Source: Ichthyenterobacterium magnum (GTDB taxonomy: Bacteria; Bacteroidota; Bacteroidia; Flavobacteriales; Flavobacteriaceae). From it: 64,000 nucleotides of DNA. The position numbers and the translations under genes are program-made. The notes beneath the pieces were generated by a model, which did not search any database, was not told where the DNA came from, and saw only the letters and a program-made list of their open reading frames with translations. Below are positions 30,347 to 38,663 of the stretch, in pieces; positions within the stretch are counted from its first letter, which is position 1; the number at the start of each line of letters is the position of its first letter. The stretch lies in the NCBI RefSeq assembly GCF_003610635.1, contig NZ_RAQJ01000002.1:310001-374000 (forward strand), in the 5' to 3' direction.

Positions 30347-32557
30347 CTAATTTTTTATAACTTTTTTAACGAGAACAACCTCATTTGCAGCATTTAAAAT
30401 TTTTGCAAAATACAACCCAGATTGAAGTGTTGCTAAGTTTAGTGTTGTTGCACTATTATCTATTAAAGTATTGTAAACTTGTTTGCCTTCTAAACTAAAT
30501 AATTTTAATTGTAATACTTCATTTTTAGGATTAGCTATTTGAAGTTCATTATTAAAAGGAATAGGGAAGAGGCTAATTTGGTTTTCTAAAACTGAAGGGT
30601 TTGTAGATAGTGTATCATCAAAATATTCTAAAGCTAAATTAAAAGATTCTATGCCAATTTTCTCGCCAATAATTCGTCCTCTAATATCATCAATTGGAGG
30701 ATGAATTCCGCCCCAAATTCTTGATAAACTTGTTTGATCTGAAGCATCACGATAAGTTGCCCATTGTAAAGTTAAATTGGTGCTTGGACCTTCTTCAAAA
30801 ACTAAAAAATCATTTTGTACAACATCGAAAGTTCCCATTCCACCAGGAAAAAAAGGGTCACCAGTAAGCATCGTTAGTACTTCTGAAGCTGCTCTAGAAA
30901 AAGTAGAATGGCCAGATACATAACCTGCAAAAGGAGGCGTTACAAAAGTACCTCTTTGATATGGCCACCAATGTGTGCCTAAAATCCAATCTACACCAGC
31001 AATATCTGTATCTGGATCGGTAATAAAATCAGGTCCTTTCCATGCGTAAGTTTTTATTTTTCCAATATTTTCTGGTGCGTTTTCTGCTAATGGGTCACCA
31101 GGTTCAATAATTTCAATTAAACCAGGAATAAGAGGTAAACCATGTGGATCATAGCTTGCTATTCCTTCAGGTGTTGTATTATCGGTACTTTGCCCTTTAC
31201 TTGCCATATAACGAATGGCAGAAATTGGACGAATAAAATCGTAATAACCTTTTATTCCCCAAGTATTAATTGCAGAATCATGCATGGCACCACCTAAAGT
31301 TAAATAAGATTTCACATCCCATTGTAAATCATCTAATAATGGGCCTTGTCCACCCATTTTTTTTACAACATCAGGATGGTCACTAACATAATTCATAATA
31401 GTAAACCAGTGTCCTGGCGGTGTTTCAGAATCAGGGCCATCTGCCCAAAACTCTGCGAGAACTCTAGCATAATCTGAACGTTTAACCATTTGAGGTGTAT
31501 AAGCTAAACCAGTTGAAGGATTGATATTATGACCTGTACTTGCATCACCACCAGCAGCAAAATCATAAAAAGTTTTATACTCTTCAAACGTTTCTGGAAA
31601 ATTATTAATATCAAAATTTCCAATTGCACCAGGTGAAATATCTATCATAATATCATTAGCATTGTTAGGGTCTAAGTGTGAAGACCAAGCTATTACTAAA
31701 GCAAAATGCCATTTATAGGGATCGTCAATACCATCTTCATTATTTGAGTTTTGAATATAAACCGGCGGTCCTGGATTATTATATACATAACAATCAAAGC
31801 CATTATTTAAAACCTGTAAATCTTCATTTTTTAAACAAAAAGGAGAAACTTCACCCCATTCTGGGCTTAAAAAAGCTGGAGTATCAGACGGAAAAACATT
31901 TCCACTTTGGTCTACAAACGTATCAAAAGCCAATGGTTGCCATACATTAGGATCTATAGAACCATTATCTTGGTACAATTCTAAAATTAGTGGTGTATTT
32001 GATGGTGTATAATAAATATTTGCATAATCGTTTTGGTCATTTGATTTATCTTGATTACCAAAAACAATCATTTCACTAGCTAAATAATTACCTAAAGCAG
32101 CATAAGATCCTGAGCTATAATCGATAGAAGTGAAGTTCTTGTCATAACCATAACTAGTTAGTTGGTCTTCAAAACTTTGAAGCACACTTAAACCTCCTGG
32201 AGAATTTGAAAATCTATAATTAAGCAATCGATACATAGCATAACTAATAATTTCATGTCTTGCATCATCTTTATCTTGAGCACTAACAGGAATAGTAATA
32301 CCAGAAAAATTGCAAGTATATCCATTAAAGTTTTTTCCTAAAAAAACAGTTGTAGCTTGAGTATCAAATATTGCCCAAGCGTCATACATAAGTACAGATG
32401 TATGAAATAGATTTCTTGCATGAACTGTTGGTCTTGCATAATCTGAACGAATAGCATCTAGTAAAACATCATTCCATTCACGAGCAACAGAATGTTGCCC
32501 ATTAGTATTGAATGAAAAAGTGATTAATAGTACAAAAAGAAATGTAATTTTTTTCAT
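30347..32557 (-). CDS. Secreted vanadium-dependent haloperoxidase-like protein with T9SS type A tail
   Basis: 736 residues: Sec signal peptide (about 1-20), an all-helical PAP2/haloperoxidase domain, and a type A T9SS sorting domain at about 660-736 (LFPIPFNNELQI ... VLVKKVIKN). The three vanadate-binding motifs are all present: K436 with R443-P444 in KGYYDFIRP, the SGH motif with H550, and S612-R613 with H619 and D623 in SRIWGGIHPPIDD. These are the K-x6-RP, (P)SGH and SR-x5-H-x3-D signatures. The protein would be released or attached to the cell surface and could oxidise halides with hydrogen peroxide; phosphatase activity is the alternative in this superfamily. The first SGH position has V rather than P. 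Confidence 0.85.
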   Translation of the reverse strand: MKKITFLFVLLITFSFNTNGQHSVAREWNDVLLDAIRSDYARPTVHARNLFHTSVLMYDAWAIFDTQATTVFLGKNFNGYTCNFSGITIPVSAQDKDDARHEIISYAMYRLLNYRFSNSPGGLSVLQSFEDQLTSYGYDKNFTSIDYSSGSYAALGNYLASEMIVFGNQDKSNDQNDYANIYYTPSNTPLILELYQDNGSIDPNVWQPLAFDTFVDQSGNVFPSDTPAFLSPEWGEVSPFCLKNEDLQVLNNGFDCYVYNNPGPPVYIQNSNNEDGIDDPYKWHFALVIAWSSHLDPNNANDIMIDISPGAIGNFDINNFPETFEEYKTFYDFAAGGDASTGHNINPSTGLAYTPQMVKRSDYARVLAEFWADGPDSETPPGHWFTIMNYVSDHPDVVKKMGGQGPLLDDLQWDVKSYLTLGGAMHDSAINTWGIKGYYDFIRPISAIRYMASKGQSTDNTTPEGIASYDPHGLPLIPGLIEIIEPGDPLAENAPENIGKIKTYAWKGPDFITDPDTDIAGVDWILGTHWWPYQRGTFVTPPFAGYVSGHSTFSRAASEVLTMLTGDPFFPGGMGTFDVVQNDFLVFEEGPSTNLTLQWATYRDASDQTSLSRIWGGIHPPIDDIRGRIIGEKIGIESFNLALEYFDDTLSTNPSVLENQISLFPIPFNNELQIANPKNEVLQLKLFSLEGKQVYNTLIDNSATTLNLATLQSGLYFAKILNAANEVVLVKKVIKN

Positions 32558-32588
32558 TGGTAATCAGTAGGTTAATTGTTTATTATTT

Positions 32589-32596
32589 CAAAAATA
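32589..32596 (-). promoter_or_regulatory. -7 element for the haloperoxidase-like gene
   Basis: On the minus strand the site reads TATTTTTG, 31 bases before the ATG at 32557. No clear TTG at -33. Confidence 0.35.
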
Positions 32597-32690
32597 ATAA
32601 AGTTTTTTGTAAATGTTTAATTAATCGCTTAAATGATTAATTTATTGGTTAAGGCTAAATTTAGATGCTTAGAGTATTATAACACAAAAC

Positions 32691-32707
32691 TCTATTTTAC
32701 ATAATAT
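32691..32707. repeat. 17-base inverted repeat, left copy
   Basis: TCTATTTTACATAATAT here is the exact reverse complement of 33229-33245. A 15-base part is also inverted relative to 32810-32824 inside the direct repeat. The same core (TTATGTAAAATA) recurs at about 32930 and in the second repeat copy. Confidence 0.7.
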
Positions 32708-32709
32708 AA

Positions 32710-32942
32710 ATTATAGTACACTTTTAATATTGGATTATCCAGTGGATGATTCAATATTAAAACAACATTTAGTTATAGATTTGATGTGTGTTACTATGTA
32801 GCTATAATGATATTATGTAAAATATCCCAGAAGCATTCGTTTTCATTAGAATAATTGGAACTTGGGTCATTAATCTAATAAGCGGTTTGCTTCGCAGCGT
32901 TTATAAAACATTTGTATCTATAATTAGCCGTTATGTAAAATA
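32710..32942. repeat. 233-base direct repeat, copy 1
   Basis: Reading base by base, these 233 bases are identical to 36253-36485. A weaker match continues to about 33007 (second copy 36549), sharing CCGCTACCAA and ATTTATTTTACACACAA. The repeat carries the 41-base palindrome and two TTATGTAAAATA motifs, and I see no gene in it. Confidence 0.92.
32722..32762. repeat. 41-base palindrome in repeat copy 1
   Basis: 19-base arms (32722-32740 and 32744-32762) with two G-U mismatch positions, around the loop AGT. It could fold as a long hairpin in RNA or single-stranded DNA. It lacks the T run of a normal terminator. Confidence 0.8.
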
Positions 32943-33228
32943 GCCGCTACCAAGCGCTCGATTGTTTTATAAAATCAAATTGTTATCACAATTTATTTTA
33001 CACACAATTATCCATCGCTTGCCAACGCCAAAAAAAGCAAAAGCTGTTAGCATTGTATTTATAATTCGTTTGCAATTGAAATTCTCATTGTAAAAAGTTT
33101 TCAGAAACTTCAAGTTAACATTACGCAACAGTACAAAATTTTCCCTTGCTCAATTCCTTGCTTAAAAATTTCTGTACACTTGCTTTATCCTTGCTTCCAT
33201 TAGAATATTCTTTTAATTGTAAATCCTA
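32943..33228. other. Intergenic stretch beside repeat copy 1, no gene seen
   Basis: Contains short pieces also found after the second repeat copy (CCATCGCTTGCC near 33010, again near 36602) and no open frame with coding character. Confidence 0.5.
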
Positions 33229-33245
33229 ATATTATGTAAAATAGA
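33229..33245. repeat. 17-base inverted repeat, right copy
   Basis: Exact reverse complement of 32691-32707. The pair bounds 555 bases that include direct-repeat copy 1, a layout that could be a degenerate MITE-like element. Confidence 0.65.
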
Positions 33246-33522
33246 AATTGAAACTGTAGGATTTCTTAAGGTCTTACTTATCTTTTTTTCTTGATAAAAA
33301 AAGAAACAAAAAAATCAAGACTGCATAAAACTTTGGAAACAATTAACGGTTCGTTACGCTATATTTTAGGAAACATTGTAACTAACCAAGATTACTAAAG
33401 AAAATGCCTTAAAACATAGAAATACCATGAAAAATAGTAACTAAACCCCTAAAATATGGTCGCTCCATTCACCTATTGTTTTAACCAAAGTTTTATGAGG
33501 TCGTTTTTAAATAAAGAAACCA
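33246..33522. other. Intergenic stretch 3' of the HNH-NTPase gene, no gene seen
   Basis: A-rich low-complexity run near 33280-33325 with CTTGAT/ATCAAG as a short inverted pair, then non-coding sequence up to the stop of the minus-strand gene at 33523. No clear terminator. Confidence 0.4.
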
Positions 33523-36054
33523 TTAATGTTTTCTATTCTTATTTAACCATTTATTGAATACTTTTTTTTGTCCAGGAAGTATTTTATCCAAAAGCATAAT
33601 TGATTCATTTACTTTGCTCAAATCTTTTAAATTACCGATTTTTTGTTTTAAAACACTCTGTCTTTGTTTATCTACTTCATTAACAAACCCTGTCATGTCA
33701 TAATAATTTGACATTATGTATAAAATTTTTGCATATTGATTAAAATCAAAAGAACTCCTTACTTTCTCCATATTTTCTATCATATCATCTAATAATACTT
33801 CTCTTGCTTCATCAATGTTTTTATAATGTGAACCAATAAAAAGAATGGTTATATGTTTATATGATTTATTATCATATTTTACTATCTTTTTTGATAAATT
33901 AATATAGGCTTCATCTTCAATTAATAAAAGAATTTTAAAAGTAGATATAGGATATAATTCAACATATAATTGAAAATTGTTAAGGAAAAATCTAATATTT
34001 AAATAGTTAATTCCTTCAGATATTTTTTCATAGTTTATTTGATATTTTTTTGAGAATAATTTTAATATATCAAAGCTATATCTATTAATTGCTCCAAATA
34101 GTTCAAATAAATTTACACTATTAGTACTCATACTTTTTAATTCTTCATAAAATGTATCTGATTTAATAAGCTCATTCATTAATTCAAATCCTCTTATTTG
34201 ATTTATTTTATGTAAAGAGTTGAAAAAATGACTAATTTCAGAAATATTGGACCTGTAAATCTTGGATAAAATTGAATTGTTATCAGAATCTTGTAGTAAT
34301 TTTAGAGCTAAATTTTGCTCACCAAGATTAAACAGAAATGCAATTCCTTGTCTAAAGCCGGTTAAATTAGCATTATTAAAAAAATTGCAAATTTCATTAT
34401 AATGAAAAAGTTCTTTTATATAGTCATTTCCAGTCGGTTTTAGATTTCTTCTATAACTGGCATAATAAAATGAAAACATTTCATTATTTAAGATTTTTTT
34501 AGAATTCTTACTTTCAAGAATGAGTTTTTTAAAATAAAAATTAAATAATTCTGGTGCATAAATGGAAACACGATTAATAAAAACAAGAGTTTCATTTACA
34601 TCACATTTAGAATAATATTTAAGCAAAATATTTTCAATTTCTTTATTTAATAAGTCAGAATATATTTTCCCTTTAGATAAGAAATGAGTTATTAAATGAT
34701 GCGTATTATCAGGATATTCAACGTTTTCAAAAAGTTTTAAATATTGTTTCAAGTTTGAATCAATGAAGGTTTCTAAATTGTCGAACTTTTTATCAACTCT
34801 TTCAGTAGAATATTTATAATATGATTCTAAATATAAATTAGCTGTTTTTGAATGTTCAAAGTATAGAGTATTATTATACCTGAAAATAATACCATCTTTT
34901 TCTAATTTCAATGTCTCATTTTCATATTTAGGGATTGTTTCAAATGGAATTTCAAAAGAGTATAAAGACAGATAAATATTTAGACAATTAATTGTTTCTT
35001 TATTGAGTTTAAGGTATTGTCTTTGATAGAATTCTTGCAGCATTCTTTCCTTACCAATTTTACTTAAAGTTTCCTCATTTTCCCATAATTTTAAATACGC
35101 TTTTAAGGCAATTAAATTATCACCAACATGTCTAATTATCTTGGAACTATTACCAACATAATATTGTCTTGAATTTTTGGATATATAATATTTTTTATAC
35201 TTCTTAATTATGTTTTCAATTTTTTTGGACATCTTAATAACCCCTAAATCAAGAGATAAATTCTCGAATTCATCAAAAAAATTTGAATTAAATGTGTTAG
35301 AGAAATCTAAATGGCTTGAAATATTTCTGGATAAAAACAAAAAGCATGAGGGAGAATTGTTGTTTACAAAATAATATTTGATTTTTGAAGCGTTTTCAAT
35401 GTCTAAATGACAATCATCTATGATGAATAGTATATTCTCATCACGCATATTATTGAGCGATTCAACTATTTCATTTGCACTAAACTTATGATATTTAAAG
35501 CTATGATAAAGTACAGAATAATTACTTTCTTTGAATTTTTGTGCAATTTTAAGTGCATAAACTGTTTTACCTATAGCAGGTTCGCCTTTTATTAATGCCG
35601 AATTATTGAGTATAAGTCTGCGAAATATCCTTTCAATTTCGTCTTGCTCTGCTTGAGTAAAGGCGACTAAATTGTTAGAAAATAATTCTGAAAAACTCTT
35701 ATTAGTAACTTTATCTATACTTTGGAAAACAGGTAAATACCTTTTATTATATTCTTCAATATCAAAATATTTAACTTTTCCTTCAGCTACAATTTTATAC
35801 CAATTATCTCTATGCTTTCTTAATTCTTCTAACGAGTATTTATTTCCTTTAGGTTCTTTGTTATTGTAGTGTCCTGCTTCACTGTGACAATCAAAACACA
35901 AAGGGATTGCATTTTCAAAACTATTATCATTTGAAATATAATAAGGTATAATGTGATGAACCTCTATATTTCTTCTTGCAGTTTTATGACAAACACAGCA
36001 ATGGCGTGCTGATGCAACTAACGCTTGAACTTTTATTTTTGGTGGAAATCCCAT
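33523..36054 (-). CDS. HNH-domain / P-loop (STAND-like) NTPase fusion, putative defence protein
   Basis: 843 residues. Residues 15-60 are an HNH-type domain: CxxC at C19/C22, EVHHIIP with H33-H34, and CFDC at C53/C56. After a linker comes a P-loop NTPase: Walker A GEPAIGKT at 157-164, Walker B NILFIIDD at 207-214, and a sensor-like FLFLSRN near 238-244. The remaining 550 or so residues are helical, suggesting TPR- or HEAT-like repeats, so the order is nuclease - NTPase - sensor as in STAND antiviral proteins. No signal peptide or membrane segment. It stands alone, with no methylase or partner gene, between two identical 233-base repeats. Role in phage defence is inferred from architecture; the ligand and DNA target are unknown. 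The ATG at 36054 begins right before the HNH domain. Confidence 0.75.
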   Translation of the reverse strand: MGFPPKIKVQALVASARHCCVCHKTARRNIEVHHIIPYYISNDNSFENAIPLCFDCHSEAGHYNNKEPKGNKYSLEELRKHRDNWYKIVAEGKVKYFDIEEYNKRYLPVFQSIDKVTNKSFSELFSNNLVAFTQAEQDEIERIFRRLILNNSALIKGEPAIGKTVYALKIAQKFKESNYSVLYHSFKYHKFSANEIVESLNNMRDENILFIIDDCHLDIENASKIKYYFVNNNSPSCFLFLSRNISSHLDFSNTFNSNFFDEFENLSLDLGVIKMSKKIENIIKKYKKYYISKNSRQYYVGNSSKIIRHVGDNLIALKAYLKLWENEETLSKIGKERMLQEFYQRQYLKLNKETINCLNIYLSLYSFEIPFETIPKYENETLKLEKDGIIFRYNNTLYFEHSKTANLYLESYYKYSTERVDKKFDNLETFIDSNLKQYLKLFENVEYPDNTHHLITHFLSKGKIYSDLLNKEIENILLKYYSKCDVNETLVFINRVSIYAPELFNFYFKKLILESKNSKKILNNEMFSFYYASYRRNLKPTGNDYIKELFHYNEICNFFNNANLTGFRQGIAFLFNLGEQNLALKLLQDSDNNSILSKIYRSNISEISHFFNSLHKINQIRGFELMNELIKSDTFYEELKSMSTNSVNLFELFGAINRYSFDILKLFSKKYQINYEKISEGINYLNIRFFLNNFQLYVELYPISTFKILLLIEDEAYINLSKKIVKYDNKSYKHITILFIGSHYKNIDEAREVLLDDMIENMEKVRSSFDFNQYAKILYIMSNYYDMTGFVNEVDKQRQSVLKQKIGNLKDLSKVNESIMLLDKILPGQKKVFNKWLNKNRKH

Positions 36055-36252
36055 AATTATATTAGGTATCTAATATATGAAATTGTAGGTATAATAAATC
36101 ATTCCACACACATTATGCTTCCCTCCTACGTCGTCGCATAAAAAGTGTTCCATTAATTTTGTAAAAGAAGCTTTGGAGAAGAAAACTTTTAAAAGAAAAA
36201 TCAGCAAACGTAACTATTGCTTTTACCAAAGCAAAGTAACATAATGCTGAAC
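36055..36252. other. Upstream region of the HNH-NTPase gene, no gene seen
   Basis: Contains TAGGTAT twice (about 36064 and 36091) 10-45 bases before the start of the HNH-NTPase gene, which could be operator half-sites, and an imperfect palindrome TTGCTTTTACCAAAGCAAA near 36215-36235. No exact TAnnTTTG promoter was found on the minus strand. Confidence 0.35.
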
Positions 36253-36485
36253 ATTATAGTACACTTTTAATATTGGATTATCCAGTGGATGATTCAATAT
36301 TAAAACAACATTTAGTTATAGATTTGATGTGTGTTACTATGTAGCTATAATGATATTATGTAAAATATCCCAGAAGCATTCGTTTTCATTAGAATAATTG
36401 GAACTTGGGTCATTAATCTAATAAGCGGTTTGCTTCGCAGCGTTTATAAAACATTTGTATCTATAATTAGCCGTTATGTAAAATA
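36253..36485. repeat. 233-base direct repeat, copy 2
   Basis: Same orientation as and identical to 32710-32942; the two copies start 3543 bases apart. The left inverted repeat next to copy 1 is not intact here, only ACATAAT remains at about 36238. Confidence 0.92.
36265..36305. repeat. 41-base palindrome in repeat copy 2
   Basis: Same 19-base-arm palindrome as 32722-32762. Confidence 0.8.
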
Positions 36486-36672
36486 TCCGCTACCAACGCT
36501 TATTGCTTTGATAAAATCAAATTACTATTGCAATTTATTTTACACACAAATGCGAAGCATTCATGAACTCCATATTAAAACAATAAAAATCAGCGAATAA
36601 CTTCCATCGCTTGCCAGCGCATTATAAAAGCTTAACTTTTGCTACGTTTTAAAAATCTAAAAATCTTGGCGT
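36486..36672. other. Intergenic stretch after repeat copy 2, no gene seen
   Basis: Continues as a diverged version of the sequence after copy 1, then leads to the VOC gene stop. Several GCGAAGC / GCTTGCCAGCGC type short palindromic bits but no gene. Confidence 0.45.
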
Positions 36673-37089
36673 TTAGCTATTCTTAAAAACCTCTATTGGT
36701 TTCTTAAAACTTTTAAACTCCAACATATAACCATTTGGGTCTTTAACAAAAAACGACAAATGTTCTCCAGATTTGTTTTTCAAAAACGTTGCTTGTGTTA
36801 CTAATTCTAAATTAAGTTTATTAAGTTTAGAATACATAGCTCCCCATTCATCTACACTCAATATAATTCCAAAATGAAAAGAAGGAAGAATTTTTCCCTC
36901 GAATACATAATTAGGATTATTAAAATTAAACTTACCTGCTTGTGTAAAAGTAATTTGATGACCGAATAAATTAATATCTGCCCAGTTATTAGAATGTCTT
37001 CCTAAAATAGCTCCAACTGTTTCTACATAAAATTTTTTGGTGTCTTCAACATCCGTGCATGGTAATGAAAGGTGAAATAAATTGTCCAT
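36673..37089 (-). CDS. VOC (glyoxalase/bleomycin-resistance fold) family protein
   Basis: 138 residues with two beta-alpha-beta-beta-beta modules: FHLSLPCTDVEDTKKFYVETVGA at the start and HFGIILSVDEWGAMYSKL later, ending FFVKDPNGYMLEFKSF. The usual metal ligands (H near residue 6, H near 73, E in YMLEFK) appear to be kept. Substrate unknown. It is the last gene of the minus-strand polyamine operon, 1 base from the gene before it. Confidence 0.82.
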   Translation of the reverse strand: MDNLFHLSLPCTDVEDTKKFYVETVGAILGRHSNNWADINLFGHQITFTQAGKFNFNNPNYVFEGKILPSFHFGIILSVDEWGAMYSKLNKLNLELVTQATFLKNKSGEHLSFFVKDPNGYMLEFKSFKKPIEVFKNS

Positions 37090-37090
37090 A

Positions 37091-37342
37091 TTAATTTGCG
37101 TTAATTAGTTCTAAATATTCTATTCTAAAAATAATGAAATCATCTTCATCATCAACAATGTCATCTGAATAGGCTAAATGAAATACTTTGTTTATCAAAT
37201 TTTTATCATGTTTTAAATCAAACTTCATTAATATTTGAGGATGTATTTCTTCAAAATCCATATCTACACCATTATCTAAAGTAAACGTGTAAAACCCGTT
37301 TTTATGAGATTTAAAAATTGCTGTTTCGTATCTTGGTTTCAT
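37091..37342 (-). CDS. Small acidic protein of unknown function
   Basis: 83 residues, no signal peptide. It starts KPRYETAIFKSHKNGFYTF and has an acidic DDIVDDEDDFIIF segment. No family recognised. It lies between the 97-residue protein gene and the VOC gene, in the same orientation and with short gaps. Confidence 0.55.
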   Translation of the reverse strand: MKPRYETAIFKSHKNGFYTFTLDNGVDMDFEEIHPQILMKFDLKHDKNLINKVFHLAYSDDIVDDEDDFIIFRIEYLELINAN

Positions 37343-37383
37343 AACTACTTAGTTTATATTTATGGCTTTTAATTTTCATGAAA

Positions 37384-37677
37384 TTATTCTAAATCTTCCT
37401 CGACTATAGTATCCAAGTTACCATTATCGCTATCATTATTATTATTAAAATCATCTTCACCATCCTCAAAATCTTCCATAGCTTGAACCAATCGCTTTCC
37501 AACTTTCACAAGATAAACGGTATCCTCTGTTTTCACTTCAACAGCTTCAATAAATTCATTTTGTGCATTTCTGAATGCAACTATATCTCTATCAGCATAT
37601 CCGTCAGGAAATTTCTCTACTAGAAGATTTAAAATAGCCTCATTCAACTTTTGATAATCTACAATTTTACGTATCAT
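37384..37677 (-). CDS. Small protein with acidic/asparagine-rich tail
   Basis: 97 residues: an ordered N-terminal part (VDYQKLNEAILNLLVEKFPDGY, then strands ending YLVKVGKRL) and a low-complexity C-terminus rich in D, E and N (DDFNNNNDSDNGNLD). It starts 11 bases after the deoxyhypusine-synthase-like gene. Similar genes recur in flavobacteria next to this enzyme to my recollection; function not known. Confidence 0.65.
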   Translation of the reverse strand: MIRKIVDYQKLNEAILNLLVEKFPDGYADRDIVAFRNAQNEFIEAVEVKTEDTVYLVKVGKRLVQAMEDFEDGEDDFNNNNDSDNGNLDTIVEEDLE

Positions 37678-37688
37678 TTTATTTTTTA

Positions 37689-38663
37689 TTACATGCCTAA
37701 CAAATAAGCAAAGATTAATGGAGCAACAATCGTAGCATCACTCTCTATTATAAATTTTGGTGTATTAATATCTAATTTTCCCCATGTTATTTTTTCGTTA
37801 GGAACAGCTCCAGAGTACGACCCATAGCTGGTTGTAGAATCACTTATTTGGCAGAAATAACTCCAAAAGGGTGTATCTGTTCGCTCCATATCTTGATATA
37901 GCATTGGTACAACACATATTGGAAAATCACCAGCTATACCTCCGCCGATTTGAAAAAATCCTATTCCATTTGTAGAATTATCAGTATACCAATCGGCAAG
38001 AAAGGTCATATACTCAATTCCAGATTTCATAATATTGGCTTTAAGTTCTCCTTTTAAGACATAGCTTGCAAAAATATTTCCCATAGTACTATCTTCCCAT
38101 CCAGGGCAAATTATAGGTAGATTCTTTTCTGCTGCTGCATACATCCATGAATCTTTTAAGTCTATTTCATAGTATTCTTCTAATACTCCAGACAATAGCA
38201 TTTTATACATATACTCATGTGGTAGATAACGTTCTCCCTTATCATTTGCATCTTTCCATATTTTATAAATATGCTGTTGTAATCTTCTAAATGCTTCTTC
38301 TTCAGGAATGCAAGTATCTGTAACACGATTAAGCCCTTGTTCTAATAAATCCCATTCTTGTTGCGGAGTTAAATCACGATAATTAGGAATTCGTTTATAA
38401 TGAGAATGTGCCACCAAGTTCATAATATCCTCTTCTAAATTTGCTCCTGTGCATGAAATAATGTGGACTTTATCCTGTCGTATCATTTCGGCAAAAATCT
38501 TTCCTATTTCTGCTGTACTCATTGCTCCTGCCAAAGACACTAACATTTTTGAGCCTTGATTTAATTGTGTTTCATAGGCTTTTGCAGCATCAACAACTGT
38601 AGCAGCATTAAAATGTAGAAAGTATTCTTCTATAAAGTTGGTAATTGCGCCTTTAGTAGTCAT
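37689..38663 (-). CDS. Deoxyhypusine-synthase-like enzyme
   Basis: 324 residues of the deoxyhypusine synthase family, with NAD-binding regions GAMSTAEIGKIFAEMI and QIGGGIAGDFPICVVPML, and the active-site lysine in ITWGK (K296, matching K329 of the human enzyme) followed by ESDATIVAPLI. Eukaryotic members transfer aminobutyl from spermidine to eIF5A; bacterial relatives can instead make homospermidine or other polyamines. No eIF5A is encoded here. The gene overlaps speB by 11 bases, so it works in the same polyamine pathway. Confidence 0.87.
   Translation of the reverse strand: MTTKGAITNFIEEYFLHFNAATVVDAAKAYETQLNQGSKMLVSLAGAMSTAEIGKIFAEMIRQDKVHIISCTGANLEEDIMNLVAHSHYKRIPNYRDLTPQQEWDLLEQGLNRVTDTCIPEEEAFRRLQQHIYKIWKDANDKGERYLPHEYMYKMLLSGVLEEYYEIDLKDSWMYAAAEKNLPIICPGWEDSTMGNIFASYVLKGELKANIMKSGIEYMTFLADWYTDNSTNGIGFFQIGGGIAGDFPICVVPMLYQDMERTDTPFWSYFCQISDSTTSYGSYSGAVPNEKITWGKLDINTPKFIIESDATIVAPLIFAYLLGM

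Noticed and set aside
31678-31950. Plus-strand frame inside the haloperoxidase gene
   Set aside because: Antisense shadow of a well-supported gene.
33523-36054. Restriction-modification or multi-gene defence system around the HNH protein
   Set aside because: No methylase, specificity subunit or second defence gene is adjacent; neighbours are a haloperoxidase and a VOC protein.
32710-36485. Integron cassette array (GCCGTTATGT resembling an attC core)
   Set aside because: The core does not fit GTTRRRY, only one gene is bounded, and no integron integrase is present. Left as an open idea in the findings.
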